From an uncultured Prevotellaceae bacterium (GTDB taxonomy: Bacteria > Bacteroidota > Bacteroidia > Bacteroidales > Bacteroidaceae), in contig CACZBS010000023.1 of NCBI GenBank assembly GCA_902779455.1, forward strand, positions 1 to 64,000: a stretch of DNA of 64,000 nt, in the 5' to 3' direction. The notes beneath the pieces were generated by a model. That model was not told the DNA's origin and made no database searches. It saw nothing but the letters and a program-made list of their open reading frames with translations. The first letter of the stretch is position 1. Each line of letters begins with the position of its first letter. This document shows positions 1 through 9,018 of the stretch, in pieces. The position numbers and the translations under genes were made by a program.

Positions 1-2
1 GC

Positions 3-215
3 CACCTGATGCCCCATCTCTCGCTTCATCCCACTCTGCGCACATGCAGTTCCGATACAATCCTAAGAGGTATTTCAGAACTGGCCACGTCTAATACGTA
101 CTACACTTCCGACACAGGCAAAAGCTATGATTTCAATACTGCTCCCAAACTGAACAGCCTGCTCGTCAAGAGTCTGATAAACACAGGCCAGCTTGTGGCT
201 GGAGAATCAGCATAA
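3..215 (+). pseudogene. IS1380-family transposase remnant (interior fragment)
   Basis: An open frame enters from the left edge and stops at 215. It encodes about 70 residues with SSDTILRGISELA, GKSYDFNTAPKLN and LINTGQLVAGE, which I recognise as the region just before the first catalytic Asp of Bacteroidota IS1380 transposases. In intact proteins a stretch like YDLDFDHQ follows GQL; here the frame ends instead, so the DDE catalytic core is missing. Whether the upstream part exists cannot be seen. It is best read as a dead fragment left by an old insertion. Confidence 0.75.
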
Positions 216-367
216 AGCCCCTGTAATGCCTGACGGGGTAAGGGGAAAGTGGGCGCTACACATACATAATCACGTCTGCAGTGGCAAGGCAATCGTCAGA
301 TGGAGAGGCAAACTGCAAAATGTAGTCTACATCACTATTTGTTGCGGATTTTAGGTAAAACAAAAAC

Positions 368-455
368 GGCCCGCAAAACTATTTTCAAGGCATGAAAATA
401 CATTTTCACGACGTGCTGAAAACTGTGCGGATTCATTCAAGGACAAATGCGGGCC
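368..455. repeat. Nested palindrome cluster in the 216-596 spacer
   Basis: GGCCCGCA (368-375) pairs with TGCGGGCC (448-455). Inside this outer stem lie two smaller hairpins: TATTTTCA (380-387) with TGAAAATA (393-400), and TTTTCA (403-408) with TGAAAA (about 417-422). A word GTGCGGATTCAT also occurs twice nearby. The 380-bp spacer between the transposase remnant and the receptor gene otherwise holds only the promoter at its right end. The structure could be the end of a decayed element or an intergenic palindrome family; its function is unknown. Confidence 0.5.
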
Positions 456-515
456 CGAGGCAGGAGAGTGCGGATTCATCCGGAGGCAAATAATAAGAAG
501 AAAACAGGCGAAAAG

Positions 516-547
516 TTTGGCCTCTTCGTTTTTTATTCGTAACTTTG
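516..547 (+). promoter_or_regulatory. Bacteroidota promoter for the receptor gene
   Basis: TTTG at 516-519 and TAACTTTG at 540-547 are separated by 20 bp, matching the Bacteroidota housekeeping promoter. Transcription would start about 40 bp before the start codon at 597. Confidence 0.75.
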
Positions 548-596
548 TAGCCAAATAACTAAAAAAACAACAAATAACTATCAACAAAACGTTTTT

Positions 597-3128
597 ATGA
601 AGAAAACACTGAAACTTGCGGTGATGGCACTATGCCTCGCTTCAACCGCCGCCCAGGCCCAGGAGGAAGTGGACTCCACGGCCCAGGCGATGAAGGACGA
701 GCAGGCATTCACGTTCACCGAGGCACAGCTGGGCGACGACGACGATGTGGCGCAGAACATCACCCTCATCTCGTCGAACCGCAACGTGTATGCGAGTGAA
801 GTGGGCTATCGCTTCAGCCCGGCCAGGTTCAAATACCGTGCCTTCAACTCGAAGTACAATGAGATCTACATCAACGGCAACCCCGTGAACGACGTGGAGC
901 GCGGCGAGTTCCGCTACTCCTTCGTGGGCGGACTGAACAATCAGACGCGCTCGCAGGAGTCGGCCCTGCCCTTCGAGGACAACCTCTTCTCGATGACGGC
1001 CATGGGCGGCTCGAACAACTACAACTTCCGTCCGTCGTCGTTCGCCACGGGCCAGCGTGTCTCGCTGGCCGGCGCCAACCGCAACTACACGGCGCGCGCG
1101 ATGTACACCTACAACAGCGGCGTGACCAACAAGGGCTGGGCCTTCACGGGCAGCCTGACCTACCGCTGGGCCAACATGGAGACGGCCTACGTCGAGGGCA
1201 CGTTCTACAACTCGCTGAGCTACTTCCTCGGCGTGGAGAAGCTCATCGGCGACGCCCACAGCATCTCGCTCGTCACATGGGGCAACCCCACGGAGCGCGG
1301 CGCACAGGCCGCCTCGACCGACGAGATGTACTGGCTGGCCAACAACCGCTTCTACAATCCCAACTGGGGATATCAGGACGGCAAGAAGCGCAACTCGCGC
1401 ATCATCCACGACTATGCGCCGGCTGCCCTGCTGACCTGGGACTGGAAGATGGACGAGGACACGAAGCTCGTCACGTCGCTGCTCGGCAAGTACTCGATGT
1501 ACAGCAGCTCGCGACTCAACTACAACAACTCGACCAACCCCGCACCTGACTACTACTCGCTGATGCCCAGCTACTACTACGACGTGTGGGCTCCCTACGA
1601 GGGCGACCGCGACGGCGCGGCCTACACCAACTGGTCGACTGCCTACCAATACCTGACGGCATCGCGCGCCAACCGCCAGATCAATTGGGACCGCCTCTAC
1701 TACGCCAACCGCATGGCCTCGGCACAGGGCGTCGACGCCATGTACTACCAGCAGGCCTACCACGACGACCAGCTCAGCTTCTCGCTCTCGTCGACCCTGC
1801 AGAAGCAGCTGGCCAAGAACCAGTCGCTCTATGGCGGCATCAACCTGTCGACCAACAAGGGCATGCACTACCAGACGATGGAGGACCTGCTGGGCGCCAC
1901 GCGCTTCCACAACATCAACACCTACGTCGTCGGCACCTACGCCGAGACGGCCGACGAGGTGCAGTATGACATGAACAACCCCAACCAGAGCATCCAGGAG
2001 GGCGACCGCTTCGGCTACGACTACAACATCTTCGTCAACAAGGCCAACGCATGGGCCACCTACTCCATCGACAACAACCGCTCGCACCTCTTCTTCTCAG
2101 GACGCATCGGAGGCACCACCATGCAGCGCGAAGGCCGCATGCGCAACGGACTGGCCCCCGACAACTCCTACGGCAAGGGCAAGACGGCCCGATTCCTCGA
2201 CGGCGGCGCCAAGATGGGCATCCAGCATGAGTTGGCCCGCGGCAACATGATCACGATGGGCGTCGGCTATGAGCTCAAGGCCCCCCTGGCCCGCAACGCC
2301 TTCTCCGCCCCCCAGATCAACAACGACTTCACCACCAACCTGAAGAACGAGAAAATCTTCTCGGCCGAGGTGGGCTATCAGCTGCAGACCTCATGGCTGC
2401 ATGCCAACCTGAACACCTACCTGAGCCGCCTCACTGACGTCTCGGAATACTCGATGGCCTACAGCGACATTCAGAACTCCTTCTCCTACATCTCGCTGAC
2501 GGGCATCTCGAAGGAATACATCGGCGTCGAGCTGGGCATGAACTTCAAGCTGTCGAACACGTTCAACATCAAGACGCTCGGCACCATCAGCGACGCACAG
2601 TACACCAACAACTCCCGCGTGCGCTACATGCTCTCAGAGGACGGCAAGTACCATGACGACGTATGCCTCAACAAGGGCATGCGCGAAGGCGGCACCCCGC
2701 TGACGGCCGGCTCGATCGACCTGAGCTACCACGCCAACGGATGGTATATCGACCTCATCGGCAACTACTACGACCGCATCTATCTCTACTACTCGCCCAT
2801 CGTGCGCTACCTCAAAGACTTCCCCATTGACGAGAAGACCGGCGAGCGCATCATCGGCGACATCTCGCAGGCCAAGGGCGACGGCGGCTTCATGCTCGAC
2901 GCCTCCATCGGCAAGTCGATCTACACGCGCAAGGGACAGCTCTCGATCAACCTGATGCTGACCAACATCCTCAACAACATCCGCATCGTCACGGGCGGCA
3001 TGGAGCAGAACCGTCGCGACAAGGACGAGGAAGGCGCAACCATCCGCACCTACTCCTTCAAGGACAGCCCCAAGAAGTTCTACGCCAACGGTGCCAACGG
3101 CATGCTGATGATTTCGTATAAGTTCTAA
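597..3128 (+). CDS. TonB-dependent outer-membrane receptor
   Basis: The 843-residue product has a signal peptide (residues 1-22, cut after AQA), a plug-like N-terminal region (about 55-150, with YINGNPVND) and a long Tyr/Asn/Gly-rich series of beta strands ending in Phe (SYKF), as expected for an outer-membrane barrel. It lacks the carboxypeptidase-like N-terminal extension typical of SusC proteins, and no SusD partner is present. A strong promoter lies upstream. The next gene, a DUF5689 lipoprotein, starts 20 bp downstream, so the two are probably co-transcribed. Substrate is unknown; the lipoprotein nuclease and OB-like lipoprotein nearby suggest nucleic acid (inference). Surface uptake through TonB is the family role. 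Confidence 0.8.
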   Translation: MKKTLKLAVMALCLASTAAQAQEEVDSTAQAMKDEQAFTFTEAQLGDDDDVAQNITLISSNRNVYASEVGYRFSPARFKYRAFNSKYNEIYINGNPVNDVERGEFRYSFVGGLNNQTRSQESALPFEDNLFSMTAMGGSNNYNFRPSSFATGQRVSLAGANRNYTARAMYTYNSGVTNKGWAFTGSLTYRWANMETAYVEGTFYNSLSYFLGVEKLIGDAHSISLVTWGNPTERGAQAASTDEMYWLANNRFYNPNWGYQDGKKRNSRIIHDYAPAALLTWDWKMDEDTKLVTSLLGKYSMYSSSRLNYNNSTNPAPDYYSLMPSYYYDVWAPYEGDRDGAAYTNWSTAYQYLTASRANRQINWDRLYYANRMASAQGVDAMYYQQAYHDDQLSFSLSSTLQKQLAKNQSLYGGINLSTNKGMHYQTMEDLLGATRFHNINTYVVGTYAETADEVQYDMNNPNQSIQEGDRFGYDYNIFVNKANAWATYSIDNNRSHLFFSGRIGGTTMQREGRMRNGLAPDNSYGKGKTARFLDGGAKMGIQHELARGNMITMGVGYELKAPLARNAFSAPQINNDFTTNLKNEKIFSAEVGYQLQTSWLHANLNTYLSRLTDVSEYSMAYSDIQNSFSYISLTGISKEYIGVELGMNFKLSNTFNIKTLGTISDAQYTNNSRVRYMLSEDGKYHDDVCLNKGMREGGTPLTAGSIDLSYHANGWYIDLIGNYYDRIYLYYSPIVRYLKDFPIDEKTGERIIGDISQAKGDGGFMLDASIGKSIYTRKGQLSINLMLTNILNNIRIVTGGMEQNRRDKDEEGATIRTYSFKDSPKKFYANGANGMLMISYKF

Positions 3129-3147
3129 TATCACCCTATACACAGAT

Positions 3148-3999
3148 ATGAAAAAGATACATTATTATATATTAGCACTCGTCGCCGGACTCTTCACCGC
3201 CTGCATGGACGGCGACTGGGAGGAGCCCAGCTACGCCGACGGTGCCCCCTTCGGCAACAACGCCATCACAGAGGAGGGACTCATCACCATCCAGGAGCTC
3301 ATCGACAAGTATCCCAACGTCTTCGAGTCGACCGACCGCAACGTCCTCATCACGGAGAACATCAAGATCAAGGGCCGCGTCACGGGCAACGACCTCGGAG
3401 GCAACATCTACAAGCAGTTCTTCATCCAGGACGACACACGCGCACTCTGCATCGCCGTCAACCAGAACGGACTCAACGGCTATCTGGCCGAGGGACAGGA
3501 GGTGCTCGTCGACCTGAAGGGACTCCACATCGGCGGCTACCGCCAGATGCCCGAGATCGGACAGCCATACAACGGCACCAGCATCGGACGCATGTCGAAG
3601 GACGTCTGGGCCCAGCACTTCAAGCTCCTGGGCGACCCCGATCCCTCGCTCGTCAAGCCCGTGGAGTTCAGCACCGTGATGAAGGACAAGAACGCCAACT
3701 GCGGACGACTCGTCACCCTCAGCAACGTCACCTTCACCAATGCCAACGGCCGCACGGCCTTCGCTGGCAAGAACGCCGTCACGAGCGGCGGCAACTACGT
3801 CAACCAGAACGTCACCTACAACGGATCGAACATCATCATCCGCACCAGCACCTATGCCGACTTCGCCGCCATGACGCTGCCCTACGACAGCGAGGCCAAG
3901 CGCGCCCTGCCCTGCAACATCACGGGCATCGCATCGCGATTCGGCAACGACTGGCAGATCATGATCCGCAAGCCCAGCGACATTGAGATTGAGAATTGA
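3148..3999 (+). CDS. DUF5689 lipoprotein
   Basis: This 283-residue protein has a short hydrophobic leader and a lipobox ending FTAC (Cys19), so it should be lipid-anchored in the outer membrane. Residues about 45-145 match the DUF5689 OB-like module, including ENIKIKGRVTGND, YKQFFIQDD, LVDLKGLHIGGY and a QMPEIGQPYNG segment. A second beta-rich half follows. The start was chosen at the ATG followed by MKKIHYYI. The last codons (IEIEN, stop) lie inside the heptamer repeat that begins near 3985, so the original C-terminus may have been altered. The function of DUF5689 is not established; its place between a receptor and an OB-module lipoprotein suggests a surface binding role. Confidence 0.8.
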   Translation: MKKIHYYILALVAGLFTACMDGDWEEPSYADGAPFGNNAITEEGLITIQELIDKYPNVFESTDRNVLITENIKIKGRVTGNDLGGNIYKQFFIQDDTRALCIAVNQNGLNGYLAEGQEVLVDLKGLHIGGYRQMPEIGQPYNGTSIGRMSKDVWAQHFKLLGDPDPSLVKPVEFSTVMKDKNANCGRLVTLSNVTFTNANGRTAFAGKNAVTSGGNYVNQNVTYNGSNIIIRTSTYADFAAMTLPYDSEAKRALPCNITGIASRFGNDWQIMIRKPSDIEIEN

Positions 4000-4089
4000 A
4001 GATTGAAAATTGAAGATTGAGAATTGAAGATTGAAAATTGAAGATTGAGAATTGAAGATTGAAAATTGAAGATTGAGAATTGAAAATTG
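3985..4089 (+). repeat. Heptamer tandem array (GAGAATT/GAAGATT/GAAAATT)
   Basis: About fifteen 7-bp units follow one another. The units alternate so that a 28-bp higher-order period is visible (GAGAATT, GAAGATT, GAAAATT, GAAGATT), repeated three times. The array contains the stop codon of the upstream gene and fills nearly all of the spacer before the next gene. It belongs to the repeat family described in the findings. Confidence 0.9.
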
Positions 4090-4121
4090 ACCCAACAGAC
4101 AAACAAATAAAAGAAAAAGAT

Positions 4122-5921
4122 ATGAAAAAGACTTTCAGAAACCTGATGGCCATCGCCATTGCTGCCATGGCTTTCACCGCGTGCGAGGACGTGCCCGAGC
4201 CCTACAACGTCTTTGACGACGAACAGACCGTCGACGACGGGACTACACAGGCCCAGGGCAGCGGCACCGTCGCCGACCCCTACAACGTAGCTGGCGTGCT
4301 GGCCTATGTGCAGACGCTCGGCACCGCCGAGTCGACCGAACAGGTCTACGTCAAGGGCATCGTGGCCAGTATCACTGAGATTGCTCAAGGAAACTACGGC
4401 AATGCCACCTACACCATCTCGGACGACGGAACGGGCAACGACGTGTTCACCGTCTACCGCAGTAAGAACCTGGGCAACACCAACTTCACGTCGGCCGACC
4501 AGCTCGCCGTCGGCGATGAGGTGGTCGTCGTGGGCAAGGTGGTCAACTTCAACGGCCGCACGCCCGAGTTCGTCCAGAACGCCAGCTACCTCTATTCGCG
4601 CAACGGCAAGACATCTGGCGGCAGTTCTGAGACCGCCAGCTCCGACCCGAAGGGCACTGGCACCCAGGCCGACCCGTTCAACGTGGCTGCTGCCATTGCC
4701 AAGTGTAAGGAAATCGGCGAGTCGCCCTCGACGGAGAAGTACTACGTCAAAGGCATCGCGGCAGAAACCGCGACGGCCGATGCCTCCTTCGGCAACGCCT
4801 CGTTCAATATTGTCGACGTCGAGAACGGCGAGAAGTTCTATTGCTTCCAGGTGGCCGGCACTGACGGCAAGAAGATGCCTTCGGGCTACACCATCAAGAA
4901 GGGCGATGTAGTCATTGTCTATGGTCCTATCTACAATTACAAGGGCAACACCCCGGAGACTGCAGGCAAGAGCGCTGCCTACGTCGTCAGCGTCAACGGC
5001 AAGAGCACTGAAGGCGGCAACGACAACCCGCAGCCCACGAACAACTCGACGCTTGACAATCCCTACACCGTGGCACAGGCTCTCGCTACAGCCAATTCGC
5101 TGGACGACAACGCCACGACGACAGACTCGTACTACATCAAGGGCAAGGTGACACGCAAGGCTAACACCGCCGATGAGATTGGACCCAACTCGGAGAAGAA
5201 GTACTCGGACATGAACTACTATATCTCCGACGACGGCTCACAGACCAGCGAGCTCTACGTCTACCGCGGCAAGTTCCTCGACGGTGCCGACTTCACTGAC
5301 TATGAGCAGATCAAGGAGGGCGACGAGGTCGTCATATATGGCCAGCTGCAGAAGTACATCGACGCCAGGAATGGTAATGCAGTCATCCCCGAAGTGAAAA
5401 ACAGCAAGATTGTCAAGCTCAACGGACAGGTCGGCGGCAACGACAATCCAAACCCCAACCCGCAGCCCGGCGGACAGGGCGGCACGCTGAATGGAAACGT
5501 GCTCACGGTCAATGCTGCAGAGTTCGGATTTGAAGATAAAGCCAATGCTACTAACGCTACATTCGTTGATGGAACCAAGATGACTTTTAGCAAGGCCAGC
5601 GGTTCGTCAGACCCAAAGTTCTACGGTGGAGACTATGCTTCAGTGCGTGTCTATGCCAACAACACCATCACCATCGAGGGCAGCAAGAAAATTTCAAGCA
5701 TTGCTATCACGACGACTGCCCCCAGCGGCAGCACAAAGTATAACGGCAGCGACCTGGCCTATGCTGAGGGATCGGCACGAGTCGACGTCGTGAAAGAGAG
5801 CGACACCAGCATCAAGTTCGACGGTCTCAACAGCAACAACGTGACCATCGTCAACTACTCTGAGGTAAACAGCGGAAACCAGCTGCGCATCAGCCAGATG
5901 GTCATCACTTTCGCCGAATAA
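4122..5921 (+). CDS. Lipoprotein with three OB-like modules
   Basis: The start was set at 4122 ([18 protein letters not shown]), because this gives a normal lipoprotein leader with lipobox FTAC; an earlier in-frame ATG at 4080 lies in the heptamer array. The 599-residue protein has three similar modules at about 45-175, 190-305 and 325-445. Each starts with a DPYNVA-like motif, contains YVKGIV or YIKGKV and an ISDDG or related strand, and has GDEVVVVGK or GDEVVIYGQ. They look like OB folds related to those of nucleic-acid-binding proteins. Low-complexity linkers ([10 protein letters not shown]) separate the last module from a beta-sandwich C-terminal domain. Probably surface-exposed; ligand unknown, nucleic acid suspected from context. 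Confidence 0.75.
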   Translation: MKKTFRNLMAIAIAAMAFTACEDVPEPYNVFDDEQTVDDGTTQAQGSGTVADPYNVAGVLAYVQTLGTAESTEQVYVKGIVASITEIAQGNYGNATYTISDDGTGNDVFTVYRSKNLGNTNFTSADQLAVGDEVVVVGKVVNFNGRTPEFVQNASYLYSRNGKTSGGSSETASSDPKGTGTQADPFNVAAAIAKCKEIGESPSTEKYYVKGIAAETATADASFGNASFNIVDVENGEKFYCFQVAGTDGKKMPSGYTIKKGDVVIVYGPIYNYKGNTPETAGKSAAYVVSVNGKSTEGGNDNPQPTNNSTLDNPYTVAQALATANSLDDNATTTDSYYIKGKVTRKANTADEIGPNSEKKYSDMNYYISDDGSQTSELYVYRGKFLDGADFTDYEQIKEGDEVVIYGQLQKYIDARNGNAVIPEVKNSKIVKLNGQVGGNDNPNPNPQPGGQGGTLNGNVLTVNAAEFGFEDKANATNATFVDGTKMTFSKASGSSDPKFYGGDYASVRVYANNTITIEGSKKISSIAITTTAPSGSTKYNGSDLAYAEGSARVDVVKESDTSIKFDGLNSNNVTIVNYSEVNSGNQLRISQMVITFAE

Positions 5922-5952
5922 ACACTTAACAAAAGAAAAAACGAGAGAAAAG

Positions 5953-5984
5953 TTTGGAGGTTCGAAAAAAAGTTCGTACCTTTG
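5953..5984 (+). promoter_or_regulatory. Promoter for rpmE
   Basis: TTTG (5953-5956) and TACCTTTG (5977-5984) with a 20-bp spacer, 38 bp before the rpmE start codon. Confidence 0.75.
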
Positions 5985-6021
5985 CAGCCCGAAATTATTT
6001 ATCATCAATAATAACAAAGAA

Positions 6022-6276
6022 ATGAAAAAAGGCATTCATCCCGAAAACTATCGCCCCGTCGTGTTCCGTGACATGTCCAACGGCGATATGTTCCTTACGA
6101 AGTCTACGGCAAGAACAACAGAGACCATAGAATTCGAAGGCGAAACTTACCCTGTGGTAAAAGTAGAAATCTCGAGCTCCTCACACCCCTTCTACACTGG
6201 TAAGAGCAAGCTCGTCGACACGGCCGGTCGCGTCGATAAGTTCATGAGCCGCTACGGTAAGGCTGCGAAGAAATAA
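6022..6276 (+). CDS. rpmE2: Ribosomal protein L31, type B
   Basis: The 84-residue protein starts [15 protein letters not shown] and ends with the SRYGKAAKK tail. It has the L31 features [20 protein letters not shown] but none of the zinc-binding Cys residues of the C+ form, so it is the zinc-independent type B. It is a part of the large ribosomal subunit. It has its own promoter and a following hairpin, so it is transcribed independently although it sits between the OB-module lipoprotein and the nuclease gene. Confidence 0.95.
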   Translation: MKKGIHPENYRPVVFRDMSNGDMFLTKSTARTTETIEFEGETYPVVKVEISSSSHPFYTGKSKLVDTAGRVDKFMSRYGKAAKK

Positions 6277-6308
6277 AGATACAACCACACTTTTATCTAA
6301 CGACACAC

Positions 6309-6354
6309 AAAGGTGCGTACAGGGTAGTTGCATATGCCTTGGCCGCACCTTTTT
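6309..6354 (+). terminator. Rho-independent-like terminator after rpmE
   Basis: AAAGGTGCG (6309-6317) pairs with CGCACCTTT (6344-6352), with a long loop, followed by a short T run. It lies 33 bp after the rpmE stop codon. Confidence 0.6.
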
Positions 6355-6383
6355 CAGTTTTCAGCATCTCAACACGAAACGTA

Positions 6384-7337
6384 ATGAAACTAAATAATCC
6401 TTTTGCCAGAATCATGATCACGGCCATGGTCATGATGGCCTTCGCAGCATGCGACGACACCGGCAACCTGCCCATCTTCGGACCCGACGATCCCGGCTAC
6501 AGCGGCGCTGCCAACGAGAACAAGAACGACGCCAGTCAGGACGAAACGCTCGCACAGCTGCAGTTTCCCAAAGTCAGTGGCGGCACCAGCGAGGTGATCC
6601 ACCACAGCACCTCGGACCTGGGCCTGAACTACTCCATCGAGTGGGACCACGCGCTGCGCGCCCAGCGCTGGACATGCTTTACGTTCAATGCCTCCAACTC
6701 GACACAGAAGTGGTCGCGCAACCAGTGGTACAGCACCTCCTGGGGCGGCGATCCCTTCCAGCTCGACCCGCTGGTGCCCATCAATGAGCAGCCGCCCGTG
6801 AAGTATGAATTCAGCCAAAGCTACTATCCCGGCACCAGCCGAGGCTACGACCGCGGCCACATCTGTGCCTCGCAGGATCGCGTCTGCTCCAAGGACGCCA
6901 ACGAGCAAACGTTCTACATGACCAACATGATGCCCCAGGTGAACGCCTTCAACGCCGGCATCTGGGCCCAGATGGAGATCATCCTGCGCGACCGCTGGAA
7001 CCGCTCCAGCTTCCGCGACGTGCTCTACGTCGTCAAGGGCGGCACCATCGACCGCGAGAGCCAGATCCTCAGCCGCACCAAGAGCGGATTCATCGTGCCC
7101 CGCTATTTCTTCATGGCCCTGCTCTGCAAGACTGGATCGCAGTATAAGGCCCTGGCCTTCTGGGTGGAGCATCTCAACGAAGACCACTCGGGCGACGATC
7201 TGTCGACCTACGTCGTCAACATCGACCGGCTTGAGCAGCTGACGGGCATCGACTTCTTCTGCAACCTTCCTGACGACATAGAGAAGGAGGTGGAGGGCAC
7301 CGCCCGCTCACAGATCCTGAAGGATTGGAATCTTTAA
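6384..7337 (+). CDS. Lipoprotein DNA/RNA non-specific endonuclease
   Basis: The start at 6384 gives a leader with lipobox FAAC (lipidated Cys23 of 317 residues); an upstream in-frame ATG at 6339 falls inside the rpmE terminator. Residues about 80-310 form a beta-beta-alpha-metal nuclease of the NucA/NUC1 family. The signature DRGH (156-159) supplies the general-base His, and the downstream FYMTNMMPQVNAFNAGIW contains the metal-binding Asn. It should cut DNA and RNA without sequence preference at the cell surface. No clear promoter lies between the rpmE hairpin and the start, so read-through from upstream is possible. Confidence 0.88.
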   Translation: MKLNNPFARIMITAMVMMAFAACDDTGNLPIFGPDDPGYSGAANENKNDASQDETLAQLQFPKVSGGTSEVIHHSTSDLGLNYSIEWDHALRAQRWTCFTFNASNSTQKWSRNQWYSTSWGGDPFQLDPLVPINEQPPVKYEFSQSYYPGTSRGYDRGHICASQDRVCSKDANEQTFYMTNMMPQVNAFNAGIWAQMEIILRDRWNRSSFRDVLYVVKGGTIDRESQILSRTKSGFIVPRYFFMALLCKTGSQYKALAFWVEHLNEDHSGDDLSTYVVNIDRLEQLTGIDFFCNLPDDIEKEVEGTARSQILKDWNL

Positions 7338-7352
7338 AAGACTATAATTATT

Positions 7353-7384
7353 TTGGTCATATCAAAAAGTTTACTTATCTTTGC
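7353..7384 (+). promoter_or_regulatory. Promoter for the gpx-trxB pair
   Basis: TTTG (7353-7356) and TATCTTTG (7377-7384) with a 20-bp spacer, about 37 bp before the gpx start codon. Confidence 0.8.
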
Positions 7385-7420
7385 AGACAGTAAAATCCTT
7401 ATCAAAATTTTATACACCAG

Positions 7421-7972
7421 ATGAAAACCGTTTATGATTTCTCTGTCAAGGACAGAAAAGGCAAGGAGGTATCCCTGCGCGAGTATGCCAACGAGGTGCT
7501 GCTCATTGTGAACACGGCCACGAAGTGTGGCTTCACCCCTCAGTACGACGAGTTGGAGAAGCTCTATGAGAAGTACCACTCCGACGGCTTCGTGATCCTC
7601 GACTTCCCCTGCAATCAGTTCGGCCAGCAGGCCCCCGGCACAGACGAGTCAATCCACGAATTCTGCAAGCTCAACTTCGGCACGGAGTTCCCCCGCTTCA
7701 AGAAGGTGAAGGTCAACGGCGACGACGCCGACCCGCTGTTCAAGTATCTGAAGGAGCAGAAGGGCTTCGCCGGCTGGGACATGGAGCACCCCATCGCCCA
7801 CATCCTTGACGACATGCTTTCGAAGGAAGATCCCGACTATAAAGAGAAGAACGACATCAAGTGGAACTTCACCAAGTTCCTCGTCGACAAGAAAGGCATC
7901 GTCGTGGCCCGCTTCGAGCCCACCGCCAAGTTCGACGACATAGCCGCCCAAATCGAGAAACTTCTGCACTAA
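7421..7972 (+). CDS. Glutathione peroxidase-family thiol peroxidase
   Basis: A 183-residue cytoplasmic protein without leader. It has the peroxidatic site NTATKCGFTPQY with Cys36 instead of selenocysteine, the FPCNQFG motif and WNFTKFLVDKKG, so the Gln, Trp and Asn of the catalytic tetrad are in place. Non-selenium members of this family normally use thioredoxin as reductant to reduce hydroperoxides. The thioredoxin reductase gene starts 18 bp downstream, which fits that route. Confidence 0.93.
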   Translation: MKTVYDFSVKDRKGKEVSLREYANEVLLIVNTATKCGFTPQYDELEKLYEKYHSDGFVILDFPCNQFGQQAPGTDESIHEFCKLNFGTEFPRFKKVKVNGDDADPLFKYLKEQKGFAGWDMEHPIAHILDDMLSKEDPDYKEKNDIKWNFTKFLVDKKGIVVARFEPTAKFDDIAAQIEKLLH

Positions 7973-7990
7973 GCCAGAGAAAGAGACAAT

Positions 7991-8926
7991 ATGAAGGAAC
8001 ACGTAAAATGCCTCATCATTGGCAGCGGGCCCGCAGGGTATACCGCTGCCATTTACGCTTCAAGAGCCAACCTGGCTCCCGTGGAATACAGCGGAATGCA
8101 GCCGGGCGGACAGCTCACGCAGACCACTGAAGTAGAGAATTTCCCGGGCTATCCCGAGGGTGTCATGGGCCAGCAGATGATGGACGACCTGCGCCAGCAG
8201 GCCCTGCGCTTCGGCGCCGACATCCGCGACGGCGAGATTGTCGAAGTCGACTTCTCGGCCCGTCCCTACAAGGCCACTGACAGCGAGGGCCGCGAGCTGG
8301 AGGCCGACACGGTGATCATCGCCACAGGCGCCTCGGCCAAGTATCTGGGTCTCGAGGACGAGAAGAAGTATGCCGGCCTGGGCGTCTCTGCCTGTGCCAC
8401 CTGCGACGGCTTCTTCTATCGCAAGCGCACCGTCGCCGTCGTGGGCGGCGGCGACACGGCCTGCGAGGATGCCCTCTACCTGGCCGGTCTGGCCAAGAAG
8501 GTCTACCTCATCGTGCGTAAGCCCTACCTGCGCGCCTCGAAGGTGATGCAGCAGCGCGTCATGGACACAGAGAACATTGAGATTCTGTTTGAGCACAACA
8601 CGCTGGGCCTCTTCGGCGACGGCGGCGTGGAGGGCGCTCATCTCGTGAAGCGCAAGGGAGAACCCGACGAGCAGCTGGTCGACATCGCCATCGACGGTTT
8701 CTTCCTCGCCATCGGTCATAAGCCCAACACCGACATCTTCCGCCAGTGGCTGCCCATGGACGAAGTGGGCTACCTGAAGAAGATCGACGGCACACCACGC
8801 ACCGTGCTGCCAGGCATCTTCGTAGCAGGCGACTGCGCCGACCCCACCTATCGCCAGGCCATCACGGCTGCCGGCACGGGCTGTCAGGCAGCCATCGAGG
8901 CTGAGCGCTTCCTGCTTGGACAATAA
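7991..8926 (+). CDS. trxB: Thioredoxin reductase
   Basis: The 311-residue flavoprotein has the N-terminal FAD motif GSGPAGYTAA, the NADPH motif VVGGGDTACEDA, and the redox pair CATC (Cys135 and Cys138). The C-terminal FAD motif is GIFVAGDCAD. It reduces thioredoxin with NADPH and has the normal length for the low-molecular-weight type. It is transcribed with the peroxidase gene from the promoter at 7353 and followed by a strong terminator, giving a two-gene peroxide-defence operon. Confidence 0.95.
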   Translation: MKEHVKCLIIGSGPAGYTAAIYASRANLAPVEYSGMQPGGQLTQTTEVENFPGYPEGVMGQQMMDDLRQQALRFGADIRDGEIVEVDFSARPYKATDSEGRELEADTVIIATGASAKYLGLEDEKKYAGLGVSACATCDGFFYRKRTVAVVGGGDTACEDALYLAGLAKKVYLIVRKPYLRASKVMQQRVMDTENIEILFEHNTLGLFGDGGVEGAHLVKRKGEPDEQLVDIAIDGFFLAIGHKPNTDIFRQWLPMDEVGYLKKIDGTPRTVLPGIFVAGDCADPTYRQAITAAGTGCQAAIEAERFLLGQ

Positions 8927-8938
8927 TCGCAACATCAT

Positions 8939-8987
8939 GCACGGCGCTTCCCCTGCCAGAGGGCGAGGCACCGTGCTTTCTTTTTTT
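8939..8987 (+). terminator. Terminator after trxB
   Basis: GCACGG (8939-8944) pairs with CCGTGC (8971-8976), followed by a T-rich run TTTCTTTTTTT. It lies just after the trxB stop codon. Confidence 0.75.
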
Positions 8988-9018
8988 CCTGTCACAAACT
9001 CATCCCCCTACTAAAACA

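Noticed and set aside
642-2087. A 481-codon minus-strand frame opposite the receptor gene
   Set aside because: No recognisable protein features, no start signals, and it is the reverse of a clear barrel protein.
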